Shown: positions 10,931 through 21,959, counted from the stretch's first letter. The stretch is 64,000 nt of DNA from Arctopsyche grandis (GCF_051622035.1 NC_135364.1:26962501-27026500), one strand, 5' to 3'. Numbers and translations are program-made. The notes: generated by a model not told the origin, from the sequence alone.

Positions 10931-11720
10931 ATAAGGCTGCGCCCCATGGGGCTTCGCCCCATGAGGCTGCGCCCCCTTCGGGGCCCCATAAGGCGGCGCC
11001 CCATAAGGCGGCGCCCCATAAGGCGGCGCCCCATAAGGCTGCGCCCCATAAGGCGGCGCCCCATAAGGCAGCGCCCCATAAGGCGGCGCCCCATGAGGCT
11101 GCGCCCCCCTGCGCCCCCTTCGGGGCCCCATGGGGCTGCGCCCCATGAGGCTGCGCCCCCTTTGGGGCCCAATGAGGCTGCACCCCCTTCGGGGCCCCAT
11201 GAGGCTGCGCCCCCTTTGGGGCCCCATGGGGCTGCGCCCCATGAGGCTGCGCCCCCTTCGGGGCCGCATGCGGCTAAGCTCCATAAGGCGGCGCCCCATA
11301 AGACTGCGCCCCATAAGACAGCGCCCCATAAGGCTACGCCCCATGAGGCTGCGCCCCCCTGCGCCCCCTTCGGGGCCCCATGGGGCTGCGCCCCATAAGG
11401 CGGCGCCCCATAAGGCGGCGCCCCATAAGGCGGCGCCCCATAAGGCGGCGCCCCATAAGGCGGCGCCCCATAAGGCGGCGCCCCATAAGGCTGCGCCCCT
11501 AAGGCTGCGCCCCATAAGACAGCGCCCCATAAGGCTGCGCCCCATAAGGTTGCGCCCCATAAGGCTGCGGCCGATAAGGCTGTGCCCCATAAAGCTGCGC
11601 CCCCTTTTGAGCCCCATGGGGCTGCGCCCCATGAGGCTGCGCCCTCCGGGCCCCCTTCGGGGCCTCACGGGGCTGCGCCCCTTGTGGCGCCCCTGGCGGG
11701 GCCCCATGAAGCTACTCGCG
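10931..11720 (+). repeat. GC-rich satellite, 15-bp units
   Basis: Runs of CCCCATAAGGCGGCG (15 bp) at 10980-11100 and 11390-11560 are separated by longer units around GGGGCTGCGCCCC and CCCTTCGGGGCCCC. The period is a multiple of three and the units lack stops, so open frames occur on both strands (up to about 286 codons on minus). These are not treated as genes. A short related module lies at 40797-40905. Confidence 0.9.
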
Positions 11721-11753
11721 AAACGAATAAAACAAATCGGCGCCCATGGATCG

Positions 11754-11855
11754 AAAAAAAAAAAAAATCGAATCACGTGTTCGATGACGTCACCGATCTA
11801 CGGACGACGACGACGACGACGAAGACGACGAAGACGACGACGACGACGACCAAGG
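11754..11855 (+). repeat. A-run and (GAC)n microsatellite
   Basis: An A-run at 11754-11767 and a GAC/GAA trinucleotide tract at about 11802-11850 close the satellite block on its right side. Confidence 0.8.
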
Positions 11856-11859
11856 ATAT

Positions 11860-13690
11860 TTACATACATACAAAGTCTCTTTCCAAATTATAGATTAGAT
11901 ATTGATTGATTGTGACTTTTATATACAAATTGAATGTATGGAGACTTCTTTACAGGTGCGTTATATGAATCTGGAATCTCTGTACAGAAGATGACTTGTT
12001 TTAAGACGGGAACAATTTAAAAAACCATTTTGTAAAATAAATGTGCATTTAAAAAAAATTTCTGTTAAATAACAAAAATTTGTGTGCATTTCCAAATGAC
12101 GGATACAGATTGCTTGCTTTGATCATTGAAAAAAATGTTTGCAACTTAGAAAGTGGATGAAATGTGTATTAAAATGAGAGATGAACAGAATCGGCAACGT
12201 CGCGAATACCAAAATACGAACCAACGTTTGTTTATGTTTTATTTATTTATATGGTTTGGTTAGGTTAGGTTAAATTATGATTGGTTTTATTTATTTAAGA
12301 TTACATTTCACTAGTGAGAACCAAAAGTGTTTAACTTTTGACATTTGACAGATTTTGTATCTTATTGTATCCATTCTAATGCTAAAATCTATTTTTTCGA
12401 ATGATCGTTTCATATTTTTTAATGGTCACTTTTATGGTGCCAAATATTTTATTCGATGCACAATGCGAGATTGTTTAATGTACCGAAAATAATGCAAAAT
12501 TTTAATGCACAAACAGTTTTTTTTTAGATATAAAGTATTCTTCTCAATGTACAGTTAAATCGCATCGCACCTTTTTAAGACAGACTTCATGAAATATGGT
12601 TTGAGAAACCTTGTTTTAATGGTAAATAATGAGGAAGTATACGAAAAAACCATCATCAAATATTAAATAGTGTAATTGAAATATTGTTCTGTTACATGCA
12701 TATAAAAAGATCAAATGCAAACAATTTCACAATTCAGCACAAATACACATAATATTCACGAGCGTTCTTCAAACAAGCTTCACAACCTTTAAAAAAAGAC
12801 CGAAATAGAGTTTCTTTTTAAAAATAGTGTGCATAAAAATTACATTCAGTGAAATATTTAATATCGACCAAAATATGTAATATTATAGGTACGAAAAATT
12901 CATCTTACTCGCTAATATATATATAAGGAAGAGTAATATATAATAGGCCATTTAATTTTTGTAATGATCCATAGCGATTGTTCTTGAGTTATTAACGTAA
13001 ATATTACGACTTGGTCCATCATTGGTTGATATTGAAAATGTATAGTAAATATTAATCAACGTTAAAATGATGTATCATTAATGATTCTTACATTTATAGC
13101 AAATGTGATGTGTTTTAAAATGTACAGATATTTCAAATTTTTTGATAAACCGCAGTTTTATTATGGATTGAGAATGATTATACATACATAATGTTTGTAT
13201 TTGACCAAGTTTCCTTCTTCAAAAACTGATAAGTGTACTTAACTTACCGTTATCGTGCGTTTACCTGTTTACTGAAGTAACAGTTTACTCTTCTGCTCAA
13301 TCTATCTACATTATATTGTATGCTTATTACATTTTTGAAACATTTTATCACAATTATTGATCAAGTAGTTGATTTTGTAATTGTATATGATTTTGAATTC
13401 GTCCGATCTATAGCTTGGCAACAGTACTTATACACATTTTATCAATAGATGACCAGATATTTATAATTAAGTTTAATAATAAAGGTGCATATTATATAAT
13501 CGTTGAAACTTATGTACATTCACATTAACAGTGCCGTCGAATGAGAATGAACTATTATTAAAAATTCAAGATGGTTCGTATACGATCGCTATGCAGTATT
13601 TTTTAAGTATCATTAATATTGACAAAATATTATATTATAATTTGAAATATTTAACATTGAAAGAGATGCGTATAATTCATAAACTTTTGA
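11860..13690. other. AT-rich intergenic space between two convergent genes
   Basis: No gene was recognised. A short insect-telomere-like word GGTTAGGTTAGGTT lies near 12257 but is too short to be a telomeric array. The 3' UTR of the minus-strand EF-hand gene presumably lies at the right edge. Confidence 0.6.
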
Positions 13691-13691
13691 C

Positions 13692-15820
13692 TTATGTGTA
13701 AGTTGCGGTCGCTCTTGTAACATTTACTACTGCTCTAGATGAAAGTTCGATGGACTGATCAGTCGCATCGTCTTCTTCTTCCTCTTCGTTCTCTGCCGGA
13801 TCTTCAGGCTCACCCAAAGCATGAACGAACTCTTTAAAAACAATATGGCTTCAGTACACATTTACATATGAATTATTAATAACCTTGTACATGATATACT
13901 CACCGTAGAAATCAATACGACCGTCTCCGTCAACGTCTACTTCTTTTATCATATCTTCAACTAAAATAAAAACAATTGTTTAATACAATTCTACTTGTTC
14001 AAAGTAACTATACATCCCTTCTAAGAATATACTCACTTTCTTCCTCGCTCAAATCTTCACCTAGACATTGCAACACAGCTCGTAGATCCGAAGCACAAAT
14101 GTATCCCCGATTGTGTTTGTCAAACACTCGAAAAGCGTCACGCAGCTCTTGTTCCTCTTGAGCTTCATCGGTGCACTCTTGTGTTGCACCAATGTTTACT
14201 AATATACCGACGAATTCCTCAAAACTCACATTACCATCACCTGCACCGAAGAACAAACGGAGTTACAATACAAATAAACTTAAAACAAACCTTGTTTGAA
14301 GCGCTCACCATCACTGTCCACTTCTTGGAGCATCTCTTGCAATTCTTCACCACGAGCAAACTGACCCAGACTTCGCATGACTCGACCCAGTTCTTCCTTA
14401 GTAATGCTACCATCGCCATCTTTGTCGAACAACCGGAAAGCTTCGCGGAATTCTGGTGAAAATAATAAAAAAAATCACACAGAAGAACAATTCTATCTGC
14501 TTATTTATAGGTGCCATTGTGGTAAATGCTACCCCATTTTGGATCAGTACAAATGTATCTTTGTTTATAGTTTATTCAGGACCGGTTTTAGGGGGGGGGG
14601 GCCGGGTCGGGTGGTGCCCGAGTAAGGGCCAGGCCGCACCGTGCGACTTGCGAGCGACTTGGTTGAGGGCGACCAGACCAATGCATGCAGGTATATGGGA
14701 CATGCTACACCCGTCAACTTGTTTGTTGCACACATTTCGATACATTTTTTCGTGTCGCGCAACTAGTCGGCCGACAAAGTTGCACGGTGCGGCCCAGCCC
14801 TAAGTTTAGTTAAATAAGTAAGGGCGCTGCTCGATGCGCCAAAAGCACTTTGAAATTAAAAATTAGAGCGCCAAAGGTCCTACATTTGTACTCGGCAAAT
14901 TATATTCAAACAATCTACTGGAAAAAGCCGATCTTCAAGTTAAGCTCAAGTTAAGCGAATTCAAAATCTCATATTATTAGCAATGAACGTATCAATTTAA
15001 AAGCCTTTCTTTCCAATAAAGTTCAAGGTAAAATTAATCCATTCATTGTATTAAATTTTATAAAACAGCACAATTTACAGGAATTATATCCAAACATTTG
15101 GGTTTCTATGCTTTTGCTGAAACTGTAGCAAGGTTCCAAGGCCGGGAAAAAATAGGATGGTAATCCACTTTTTCATAATTTTTTTCTAAGGGTGTTTAGA
15201 AAAAATTGCCTAGGGGCGCCATTGGGTGTAAGGCCGGCACTGAGTCTATTCTTAAACCCAAACTCAAACTTATTTAACCTATTCGTTATAAAATACAACC
15301 AGATGCTATACTGAATTAGTAAGTAGTCAAGAAAAATGCATCTCTTTACTTATAAATATTAAAAAGAAGACTAAGATGAGCAAGTTATAGATACATAGTT
15401 CCCAGTCGAAGAAAACCGTTTTAGAAAGCAAACCAGATACGATTCAAGCTAAGGTGGCTGGACTGCAGCATCAGAGATGCAAGATGTTTAGTGCATCCAA
15501 CTGGAAGTCACTCAAATTGAGAGGATATTCTTGGGAGAGGTGATTATGGATTGTCAAAACATTATTTAGGGTTATACATGTTGAAGAGTGTATGTATATG
15601 TTTTTGAGCTACCTTTCATTTGAGTTTTAGAGATTCCAAGGTGAGCCGTTCCGCGAGGTGAGTCTATGTTGGTGGAAGGTCTTGTGAAACTCATCTGCTT
15701 TCCGACTAACCGTGGGACGACCTTTGCAGGAAGAGGTGTTGGCTCCGATGCTGGAGCTGATGGAGAAGTTGGCGGCTGACTTTCAGCCGCCGCTTGACCC
15801 GATCCACGAGTCTGCGACAT
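13692..15820 (-). CDS. Calmodulin-like four-EF-hand protein (CG11638-like)
   Basis: Five exons on the minus strand: 15613-15820, 14309-14452, 14037-14240, 13904-13960 and 13692-13831, with clean splice borders and matching phases, giving 250 residues. It is a cytosolic calcium sensor of the calmodulin superfamily, recalled to match Drosophila CG11638. Residues 1-69 form a Pro/Ser/Ala-rich, probably disordered N-terminal extension that calmodulin lacks. EF loops: [12 protein letters not shown] (79-90), [12 protein letters not shown] (115-126), [12 protein letters not shown] (158-169) and [12 protein letters not shown] (194-205). Loop 3 has non-ligand residues and ends in Asp, so it probably binds calcium poorly. 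A run of acidic residues follows (218-226), then a short variable tail. The start is the ATG at 15820; the in-frame TTG just upstream is unlikely. The recalled Drosophila protein is longer at the N-terminus, so an upstream coding exon cannot be excluded. Intron 1 holds a hAT derivative. Confidence 0.9.
14577..15242. mobile_element. hAT-type non-autonomous element in an intron
   Basis: Ends CAGGACCGG and CCGGCACTG are inverted, flanked by AGTTTATT (14569-14576) and AGTCTATT (15243-15250), an 8-bp duplication with one difference. No transposase remains were recognised. A TAA-target MITE (14626-14800) is inserted near its left end. Confidence 0.8.
14626..14800. mobile_element. TAA-target MITE (Harbinger-like), 175 bp
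   Basis: Terminal inverted repeats of about 22 bp (GGGCCAGGCCGCACCGTG left; inverse of GGGCTGGGCCGCACCGTG right) are flanked by TAA on both sides (14623-14625 and 14801-14803). A 3-bp TAA target with GGGC ends fits the PIF/Harbinger superfamily. It is nested in a hAT element. Confidence 0.75.
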
Positions 15821-16041
15821 GATCAAACACTTACTGACGAATGAAGTATTATGATAAAAATAAATGCATTGAAATGATTGTTTAAAACCGGTTTGAGACC
15901 CTGAACCATAATAAACCGCATCCGACTGCGAACTTGAAACTTTAAATCACAATTGTTAGTGTTATTATTATTATTGTGAAACTAGTGTTGTATCCATAGA
16001 TATATAATACACATAGATGGGCCCTGACGCGAGATTTTGGT

Positions 16042-16206
16042 CGGAGATCTTGTCGTCACTAACTGAGGGGTGCGGGGGGTTTAACTAGCGGGGAAGTTGG
16101 GAAAAAAAAAGGTTTTTTTTCCCTACGACGCAGCGGTCGGCGTTTTTTTCACTTCCCCGCTAGTTAAACCCCCCGCACCCCTCAGTTAGTGACGACAAGA
16201 TCTCCG
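16042..16206. repeat. Perfect 56-bp inverted repeat (foldback)
   Basis: Bases 16042-16097 are the exact reverse complement of 16151-16206, around a 53-base spacer that itself contains facing A and T runs. The arm starts CGGAGATCTTGTCG and is GC-rich, unlike its surroundings. Any transcript would fold into a long hairpin. Confidence 0.95.
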
Positions 16207-16249
16207 CATATCTATCGACCAGATCTCCGCAATCGACCTTTCCTACTTA

Positions 16250-16745
16250 TAACCAGCAGCGTGGTCTAGTGGTGAATGTTGAATTATTTCGTACTTGATG
16301 TTACGAGTTCGATTCCCCGCTAAGTCTCGTTGTTGGCCAGACCTTGATTTGTCTAGGTCGATCGTTTCTTATCAGAATTTGCCAATTTTTCTGATTTTCA
16401 TTGAAACGATTCCTGTAAAATTGGCGTTTCCTTCCCAATTTTCTGTTGCGAACCATTAGTTATTGTTATATCTTAGGTTTCGCCATATTGCTCACCATAT
16501 TTGTCTCTGTGGTTGTTTATCTAATATCAAATTCGTATTGTTACATGAAAGTTATTCATCGTTATTTATCGTATTAATACGATATTTGTAATATCTGACG
16601 ATAGATATCAGATATTGTTTAGATTTACATGTATCTATGTAATAATTATGTGGACCAGAAAGGCGCATTTGGGGTTTACCTGTTAAGCCTTCCTGATATA
16701 TTTGTATATATGTATGTGAAAATATGTATGTAAAAAAACATTAAA
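16250..16745 (+). mobile_element. tRNA-headed SINE, copy S1
   Basis: The head carries box A (TGGTCTAGTGGTGAATG, about 16263) and box B (GAGTTCGATTCC, about 16307). A conserved body follows (GTTGGCCAGACCTT, TCGATCGTTTCTTATC, GCCAATTTTTCTGAT), then a tail AAGGCGCATTTGGGG ending in TGTATG repeats. The same family recurs in both orientations through the window. Confidence 0.85.
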
Positions 16746-17006
16746 AAAAAATAAGCTAACTACCTACTGAGAGAAAGTATGCATGCGCCATGTATTTTTC
16801 ATGCGCCAAAAGGGAGACCAGTATAAAACGTGAGGGCGGATCCATATATTATACATCTATGGTTGTATCCAATGATATACCATCGCATGGGTTATGGAAT
16901 ATTAAGCTATTAATTAAAAAAAAAACCAAAAGATATGTGTCGGTCCTGTGTTCGATCTGTACGCGGTCGTATTTTTTTCAAATACTTTTTAAATATACAT
17001 ATTTAA

Positions 17007-17273
17007 CACACCTTAAGCGGGTCACGTGGTACTAAGTTTCATATGAGCTTGGCGAGAAATGCGGGATACGTAGTATTACGTTTGATATTGGTTCATCGCG
17101 GAAGGCGGGATACGTAGTACTACGTTAATTCTAATAGTATGTATATGGAGATTATTTTTATATGAGTTTGAATGTTGGGCGATTTTTATAATCTATTGTA
17201 TTTATTCGCGCAGCCTTGTGATTTCGCCCGCTACCGCTAGTCGCCGCAAAAAAAGTCGCCCGCTTGAGGTGTG
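17007..17273. mobile_element. TTAA-target MITE, 267 bp, second family
   Basis: Ends CACACCTTAAGCGGG and the inverse of CACACCTCAAGCGGG lie between TTAA copies (17003-17006 and 17274-17277). Relatives of the host Helitron-like element show the empty TTAA site. An internal GCGGGATACGTAGTA word is duplicated. Confidence 0.85.
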
Positions 17274-17377
17274 TTAATTTAATATTTATATTTACCTACC
17301 TACGTATAAACTATATAAAGCACCAATAGAAAAATTAATTAAATAAATTAAATAAATAAATTTTCAATTGATGGCAC

Positions 17378-17907
17378 TTAAGAGGGCTGTACACCCGAAA
17401 CCTTAATTTTGTTACCGTTCCTTTCTTCGATATATGTATATATTGAGTGAATGCGACAATATATATCAATATATATATATATATATATATTGAGTGAATG
17501 CGACAGTTGCGCTTCGACCAGATAAAATGTATTTTAAATTGACAAAATCGAGGTTTCGTATTCTCCTATTTTCTCCTCCAAAACTGGACCAATTTTTAAA
17601 AAAAATTCATCATCGGTATGAGAAAGATACTTTCTGTGCATCTATCGGCGTATTTTTTTTTAAATCGACCGTTTAATAAGCACGCTGGACTCGTTTCGTG
17701 GGTGTAAAAAAGAGGCGATTTTATAGATGTTTGGCGGCTCCTAGCTCCTATAAAAAATAATTAATTAAAAAAAAATAAAACGATAGATGCACCCCAATGG
17801 TGGATATCCATAGCATATTAAAAAATAATTTCTCTAGTGCCATAATTGAGGAAGGGAGAAGTATAGTACGTTTGTATGGACAAGGCGCTGCTGTCCAGCC
17901 CTCTTAA
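17378..17907 (+). mobile_element. TTAA-target MITE, copy 2, 530 bp including targets
   Basis: TTAA at both ends encloses AGAGGGCTGTACACC and the inverse of AGAGGGCTGGACAGC. The body matches the interrupted copy at 1765-2754. Inserted into the Helitron-like element H1, whose relative at 19076-19095 keeps the uninterrupted sequence. Kolobok or piggyBac type was not resolved. Confidence 0.85.
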
Positions 17908-18115
17908 TGCTCAGAGACTTATTTTACTAGATGAAACATTGGTAGCGAGCAGTATATATAGAAGTTTTTCGTTCATCTGTTATTATGTTCGTATTATATT
18001 CGTACATTTTGTTGGCAGTGTTTTTACATACATATGTCGAATCGAAACGACTATTATAGTATGGCGAGCGTTATCTCACACAGACACACAGAATAGCGCT
18101 ATTATATATATATGA

Positions 18116-18880
18116 TGATATTGAAGAGAAAATCAACGAAATTATAGTGCTTAAATATACAATCGATATTCTGTCTCTTTCTTTCCAATGCAATGCATTG
18201 AAAGAGTAAAGAGAAATAAATATATGTAATTTTCCGCGCCGGGAAACTCGTGCCCGAAGACAATAAAACAATTTAATATTATTTTCAAAAGAAAATTAAT
18301 TTGAGCACTTTTAATACAACAACAACCTCCGTCTATTAATTATTTTATTACTAAACTTTTACTTGTATACGAATTCGTTCGCAACTTTTCGTATACATTT
18401 ATTTTCAAGGATCTCAATAAAAATTATCGCGTATATATTAAACGCACGAGTAATAAAATATTATTTATTAATTTACCCGTTGATAAGTTATCAATACCAT
18501 TTCATATTTAGTGAGGCTATAATTCGAAATTGTTCCATATTGATACATTAATGAAGGCAATAAAATAATTGTTTACACATTTCGGCTCATTTTCTTTTTA
18601 GATACAGTGTACATATGTATATATTAAATATTGCATATCATATACATAGATAAGAGACGTCACTGGGGGATTTGCGAAAAAGGCAACGCCTAAGGGCGGC
18701 ACGTTCTGAAATACGGCAATAGTGATTTATTTCGATATTGCAAAGATAAATTCTTATTTTGGAAACTTTTATATCCAAAACATGAAACTTTTGATTAAAT
18801 TAATTTAAAAAAATCTTCTCGGCACACTATTCTTAAACATGTGCTATTTTTAATGTACATACATATGTATTATACATACA
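18116..18880. other. AT-rich intergenic stretch
   Basis: No gene or repeat family was recognised apart from short TACATATGTA microsatellite-like words. Confidence 0.5.
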
Positions 18881-19277
18881 CTAGTGTTGTAGCCGATAAA
18901 ATAACTTAGCATGGGTTATGGCATATGAAGTTATTAAATTTAAAAAAATGTATATTTAATTTAATATTTATATTTAATATGAAAAAAAGGTAAAAACTAC
19001 CTACCTACCTACATATAAACAATATAAAATACCAATAGAAAAATTATATAATTAATTAAAAAAAAATTTCAATAGATGGCGCTAAATGCTCAGAGACAAA
19101 TTTGCCTAGATGAAACAATGGTAGCAAACAGTATATATAGAAGTTTTTTCCTTTCGTAATTATATTCGTACCTTTTTTTGGCATTGGTTTAGCTGTGACG
19201 TACATATGTATGTATGTCAAATCGAAACGACTAAAGTATGGCGAGCGTTATCTTACACAGACACACACACAGAACAC
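18881..19277 (-). mobile_element. Helitron-like element H2
   Basis: Begins CTAGTGTTGTAGCCG (3' terminus in reverse), followed by the family blocks ACTACCTACCTACC, AATAGATGGCGCTAAATGC and GGCGAGCGTTATCTTACA in the usual order. The terminal hairpin has decayed. No coding part was seen. Confidence 0.65.
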
Positions 19278-19690
19278 AGATCCCCACGCGGCGGAATTTT
19301 TTTCAAATACCTTTTAAATATATTTAATTTAATATTTATATTTCATAATTTAATATGAAAAAAATGGCTAAAACTACCTACCTACCTATACATATATAAC
19401 ATTATGAAACACCGATAGAAAAATTAATTAATTAATTAAATGAATTTTCAATAGATGGCGGTAAATTCTCAGCCAAGCGGAAAGATTGGCATCGACTAGT
19501 ATATATATAGAAGTTTTTTTCTTTTTTTATTATATCCTCGTATACGTTTTAGCAGTGAAGTACATACATACATATGTACATATGTCGAATCGAAACAACA
19601 TTATAGTGTGGCGAGCGTTATCTCAGACAGATAGACAGACAGACAGACGGAATAGCGAAATTATATACGTACATATATGATGATATGATA
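19278..19690 (-). mobile_element. Helitron-like element H3, truncated
   Basis: The same family blocks follow directly after H2 (CAAATACCTTTTAAATAT, CTACCTACCTA, AATAGATGGCGGTAAATTC, GCGAGCGTTATCTCAGAC), with a GACA microsatellite near the end. The CTAG terminus is missing. The tandem placement next to H2 is notable. Confidence 0.6.
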
Positions 19691-19879
19691 TAATTCAATA
19701 CAGAATATGCACTCATTTTTTTATTAAAAATAATCACTTGGGGTGCATTTTAGTGTCATAAAAAGAATTTGAGAATGATTTTAAGCAAATTAGTATCAAT
19801 CATCGCATGGCGACTGATTAATGTATGTAAAATGACAATTTCATAAAGATTAAAATTCATACTAACCATAATTTCTTTT

Positions 19880-20580
19880 ATCTGATTCACCAGGGGTGAA
19901 TCAGTGAAGAATTGATTCACCGCTGAAAATATTTTTCCTTCCAATTTGACAATGGGATTCGAACCGCCGATTGGCGGTGTTGCAAACCCTGCTGCGCCTC
20001 TTCATCCACGGCCTTCGTCCAGTTACGATCCCACTTTCAGATCATCGAATATCACCGTGTAAAATCTGCGAACCAAATGAACAAACGTTGTACTCTAAAC
20101 GCACACCCAATCGGCGTTTATGTCAGCAAACAAATATAATAAAACTTTACGACGTTACGCTAACGAATTACGACAATATTTCGGAAAATTGCACGCCGAA
20201 ATCGGTTAGCTTATATTTTATAATATAATATGTCAACGTGCGAAAGATTTTCATGAAAATATTCGAGCGATTCAACAGATTGTAGCCGGGCTACGTTACA
20301 GAAAGTATTACGTACCGGGAACGTGCCTGCAGTCTGTCGGAAAACTCGGCGATTTTCAGTCGATCCGTGGGGTTTTTTCCGGTGATGATGGCACTTGAAA
20401 TTGGGGTTGAAGGGTTTGAATGGCGAGTAAACGTCAGTCTTTGTAATAAAAATCAATGTGAGGAGGTTCGCAGTGACGTGTTCTAGAAACGGCGCTTCGT
20501 ATCCCACTGAATGGGGATGCTGTTGAATATTTTCCCCAGTCGGCTGGGAAACTGGGTGTCCACACGATGTTCACAAAATC
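19880..20580. other. Moderately GC-richer unassigned block
   Basis: The word TGATTCACC occurs three times near 19886-19922, two copies forming a small hairpin. Open frames on both strands (19971-20228 plus, 20211-20507 minus) have no recognisable domain. Possibly an unclassified repeat. Confidence 0.3.
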
Positions 20581-20639
20581 TTTTCTGAAAATTGAATATT
20601 AGAATTAATCCAGTAAAATATAATATCATCTATATATGT

Positions 20640-20825
20640 ATATAAAATTGAATGTCTGTCTGTGTGTCTCATATAGGGTCCTAAACCAATGAACCGATAC
20701 GATGGAACTTTCAGGATTTGTTGTATGCATGTCCGGGAAGATTACTGTGAAAAAAAAAAGGGAAAACACGGGATTGAGTTTCATTGCAACGCAATAATTT
20801 CAACTCATGCCGGGTTCAGCTAGTA
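20640..20825 (+). repeat. Dispersed repeat ending CGGGTTCAGCTAG
   Basis: It opens ATATATGTATATAAAATTGAATGTCTGTCTG and ends GCCGGGTTCAGCTAGTA. This kind of start and end is familiar from insect Helitron- or RTE-related repeats, but the class cannot be decided here. Confidence 0.4.
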
Positions 20826-20937
20826 TATAAATATAATATCGCTATTCTCTGTGTCTGTCTGCGATAACGCTCACCGTACTATAATGGTAGTTTCGATTCG
20901 ACATAGATATATGTATATACGCCAACGAAACGGACGA

Positions 20938-21500
20938 ATATTTATTTATTTATTTAAAGTTTGGACCATTGTAGCATTACAGGAATTCCTAATGCGCCAC
21001 AGTGGTCAAAAATATAACAGAAAAGAAACAAAATAATAACTAAAGAAATTAGACATTACAAAAACAAAACATATATTGTATATACACAAACAACACATTT
21101 AACACAATCATAAAAATAATAAGCTATATAATAGCGGATAATAATAATAATAACAAATTATAAAAAAAAAACAACAAAGAAGGGAATGTCTTTGTAAAAT
21201 AAAAAAGAGAAAGAAAAATAAATATAAACATATGTACATATACACAGACAAAAATACATTTATACATAATCATAAAAAAAACAATAGCAATTAAGAATAG
21301 TAGATAACGTAAAAATATCAAATATAAAATATAACATAAGGAATGTCTTGCACCTACAGCCAGTTCCAATAAATAGGAACCGACTGCAAATACAAAACAT
21401 CTCTATGAGGGCCAAATGTAAGAGAGTATATCAAAATTCCAATCGTAAATCACAATCAATCATGAAAACAATGATGAGCGCAGACTACCAGACAAATATA
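20938..21500 (-). mobile_element. Probable LINE 3' end, minus strand
   Basis: The left edge is an inverted TAAA-type tail (ATTTATTTATTTATTTAAAG). The following sequence is AT-rich with AATAAATAGGAACCGACTGC near 21368. It interrupts H4. No coding remains were recognised, so the class is tentative. Confidence 0.4.
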
Positions 21501-21761
21501 ATAACTGAAGAAAAAACTTCGATATATACTGTTGGCTACCAATGTTTCCTCTAGGCAAATTAATGTCTGAGCATTTACCGTCATCTATTGAAACTTTATT
21601 TAATTAATTAAATATTTTTTATATTGGTATTTAGGTAGGTAGATTTTACCTTTTTTTCATATTAAATAATTAAATATATTTAAAAGGTATTTGAAAAAAA
21701 TACGACCGCGTGCGGATCGAACATATTTCTTTTTTTAAATTAATAGCTTAATATGTCATAA

Positions 21762-21914
21762 ACAAAGGCCGCCGCGACCCTGCTTGTTCATTGCTAATTT
21801 TTATGGTGAACCTTTTTTTTTTGCTCTCTAGCTTTGTAGTTTGCCCTGTTTCCTGAAAAATAGCCCCAAATCGCCCTCTTTCCTGGAAAAAGCACGCTCC
21901 ACCGCCGAAGATTA
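21762..21914. mobile_element. Short insertion with 7-bp duplication GTCATAA
   Basis: GTCATAA flanks a 153-bp segment on both sides, and relatives of H4 show the empty site. A segment around TTTTTTTTGCTCTCTAGCTTT also occurs inverted at 33700-33730. No terminal inverted repeat is visible. Confidence 0.55.
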
Positions 21915-21959
21915 GTCATAATCCATGCGATGATATTTCACCGGGCACAATACTAGTTG

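Larger units (their letters stand above)
15995..16861. mobile_element. Inverted-repeat DNA element with 8-bp duplication, containing a foldback and a SINE
   Basis: It starts CATAGATATATAATA and ends with the inverse of CATAGATGTATAATA. Similarity between the arms continues imperfectly for about 45 bases. GTTGTATC flanks it on both sides (15987-15994 and 16862-16869). The 8-bp duplication suggests a hAT-like mechanism, although the ends are not the usual CAGG. It contains a perfect 56-bp foldback (16042-16206) and a SINE. Confidence 0.7.
15981..18115 (-). mobile_element. Helitron-like element H1, carrying three nested insertions
   Basis: The terminus ACTAGTGTTGTA at 15981, and the segments at 16862-17002, 17278-17377 and 17908-18115, line up in order with the uninterrupted relative at 38455-38866 (inverted). 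Three elements split it: 15995-16861 (8-bp duplication GTTGTATC), 17007-17273 (TTAA) and 17382-17903 (TTAA). In each case the relatives show the unoccupied site. The 5' end lies near 18115 in an ATATAAT-rich stretch, and the exact base is unclear. Confidence 0.7.
20826..21957 (+). mobile_element. Helitron-like element H4, with two internal insertions
   Basis: Family blocks appear in plus orientation: GATAACGCTCACCGTACT, CCAATGTTTCCTCTAG, GTAGGTAGATTTTACC, then the hairpin-like CGATGATATTTCACCG and CTAG at 21953-21956. About 20938-21500 is foreign (LINE-like tail). 21762-21914 is a second insertion flanked by GTCATAA. Confidence 0.65.

Noticed and set aside
10916-11776. Open frame of 286 codons on the minus strand and 259 codons on plus (11130-11909)
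   Set aside because: They are made wholly of the 15-bp GC satellite and run into A-run and trinucleotide repeat. No start context, domain or codon pattern supports a gene.
12253-12275. TTAGG-like telomere repeat
   Set aside because: Only two to three imperfect units; too short for a telomeric array.
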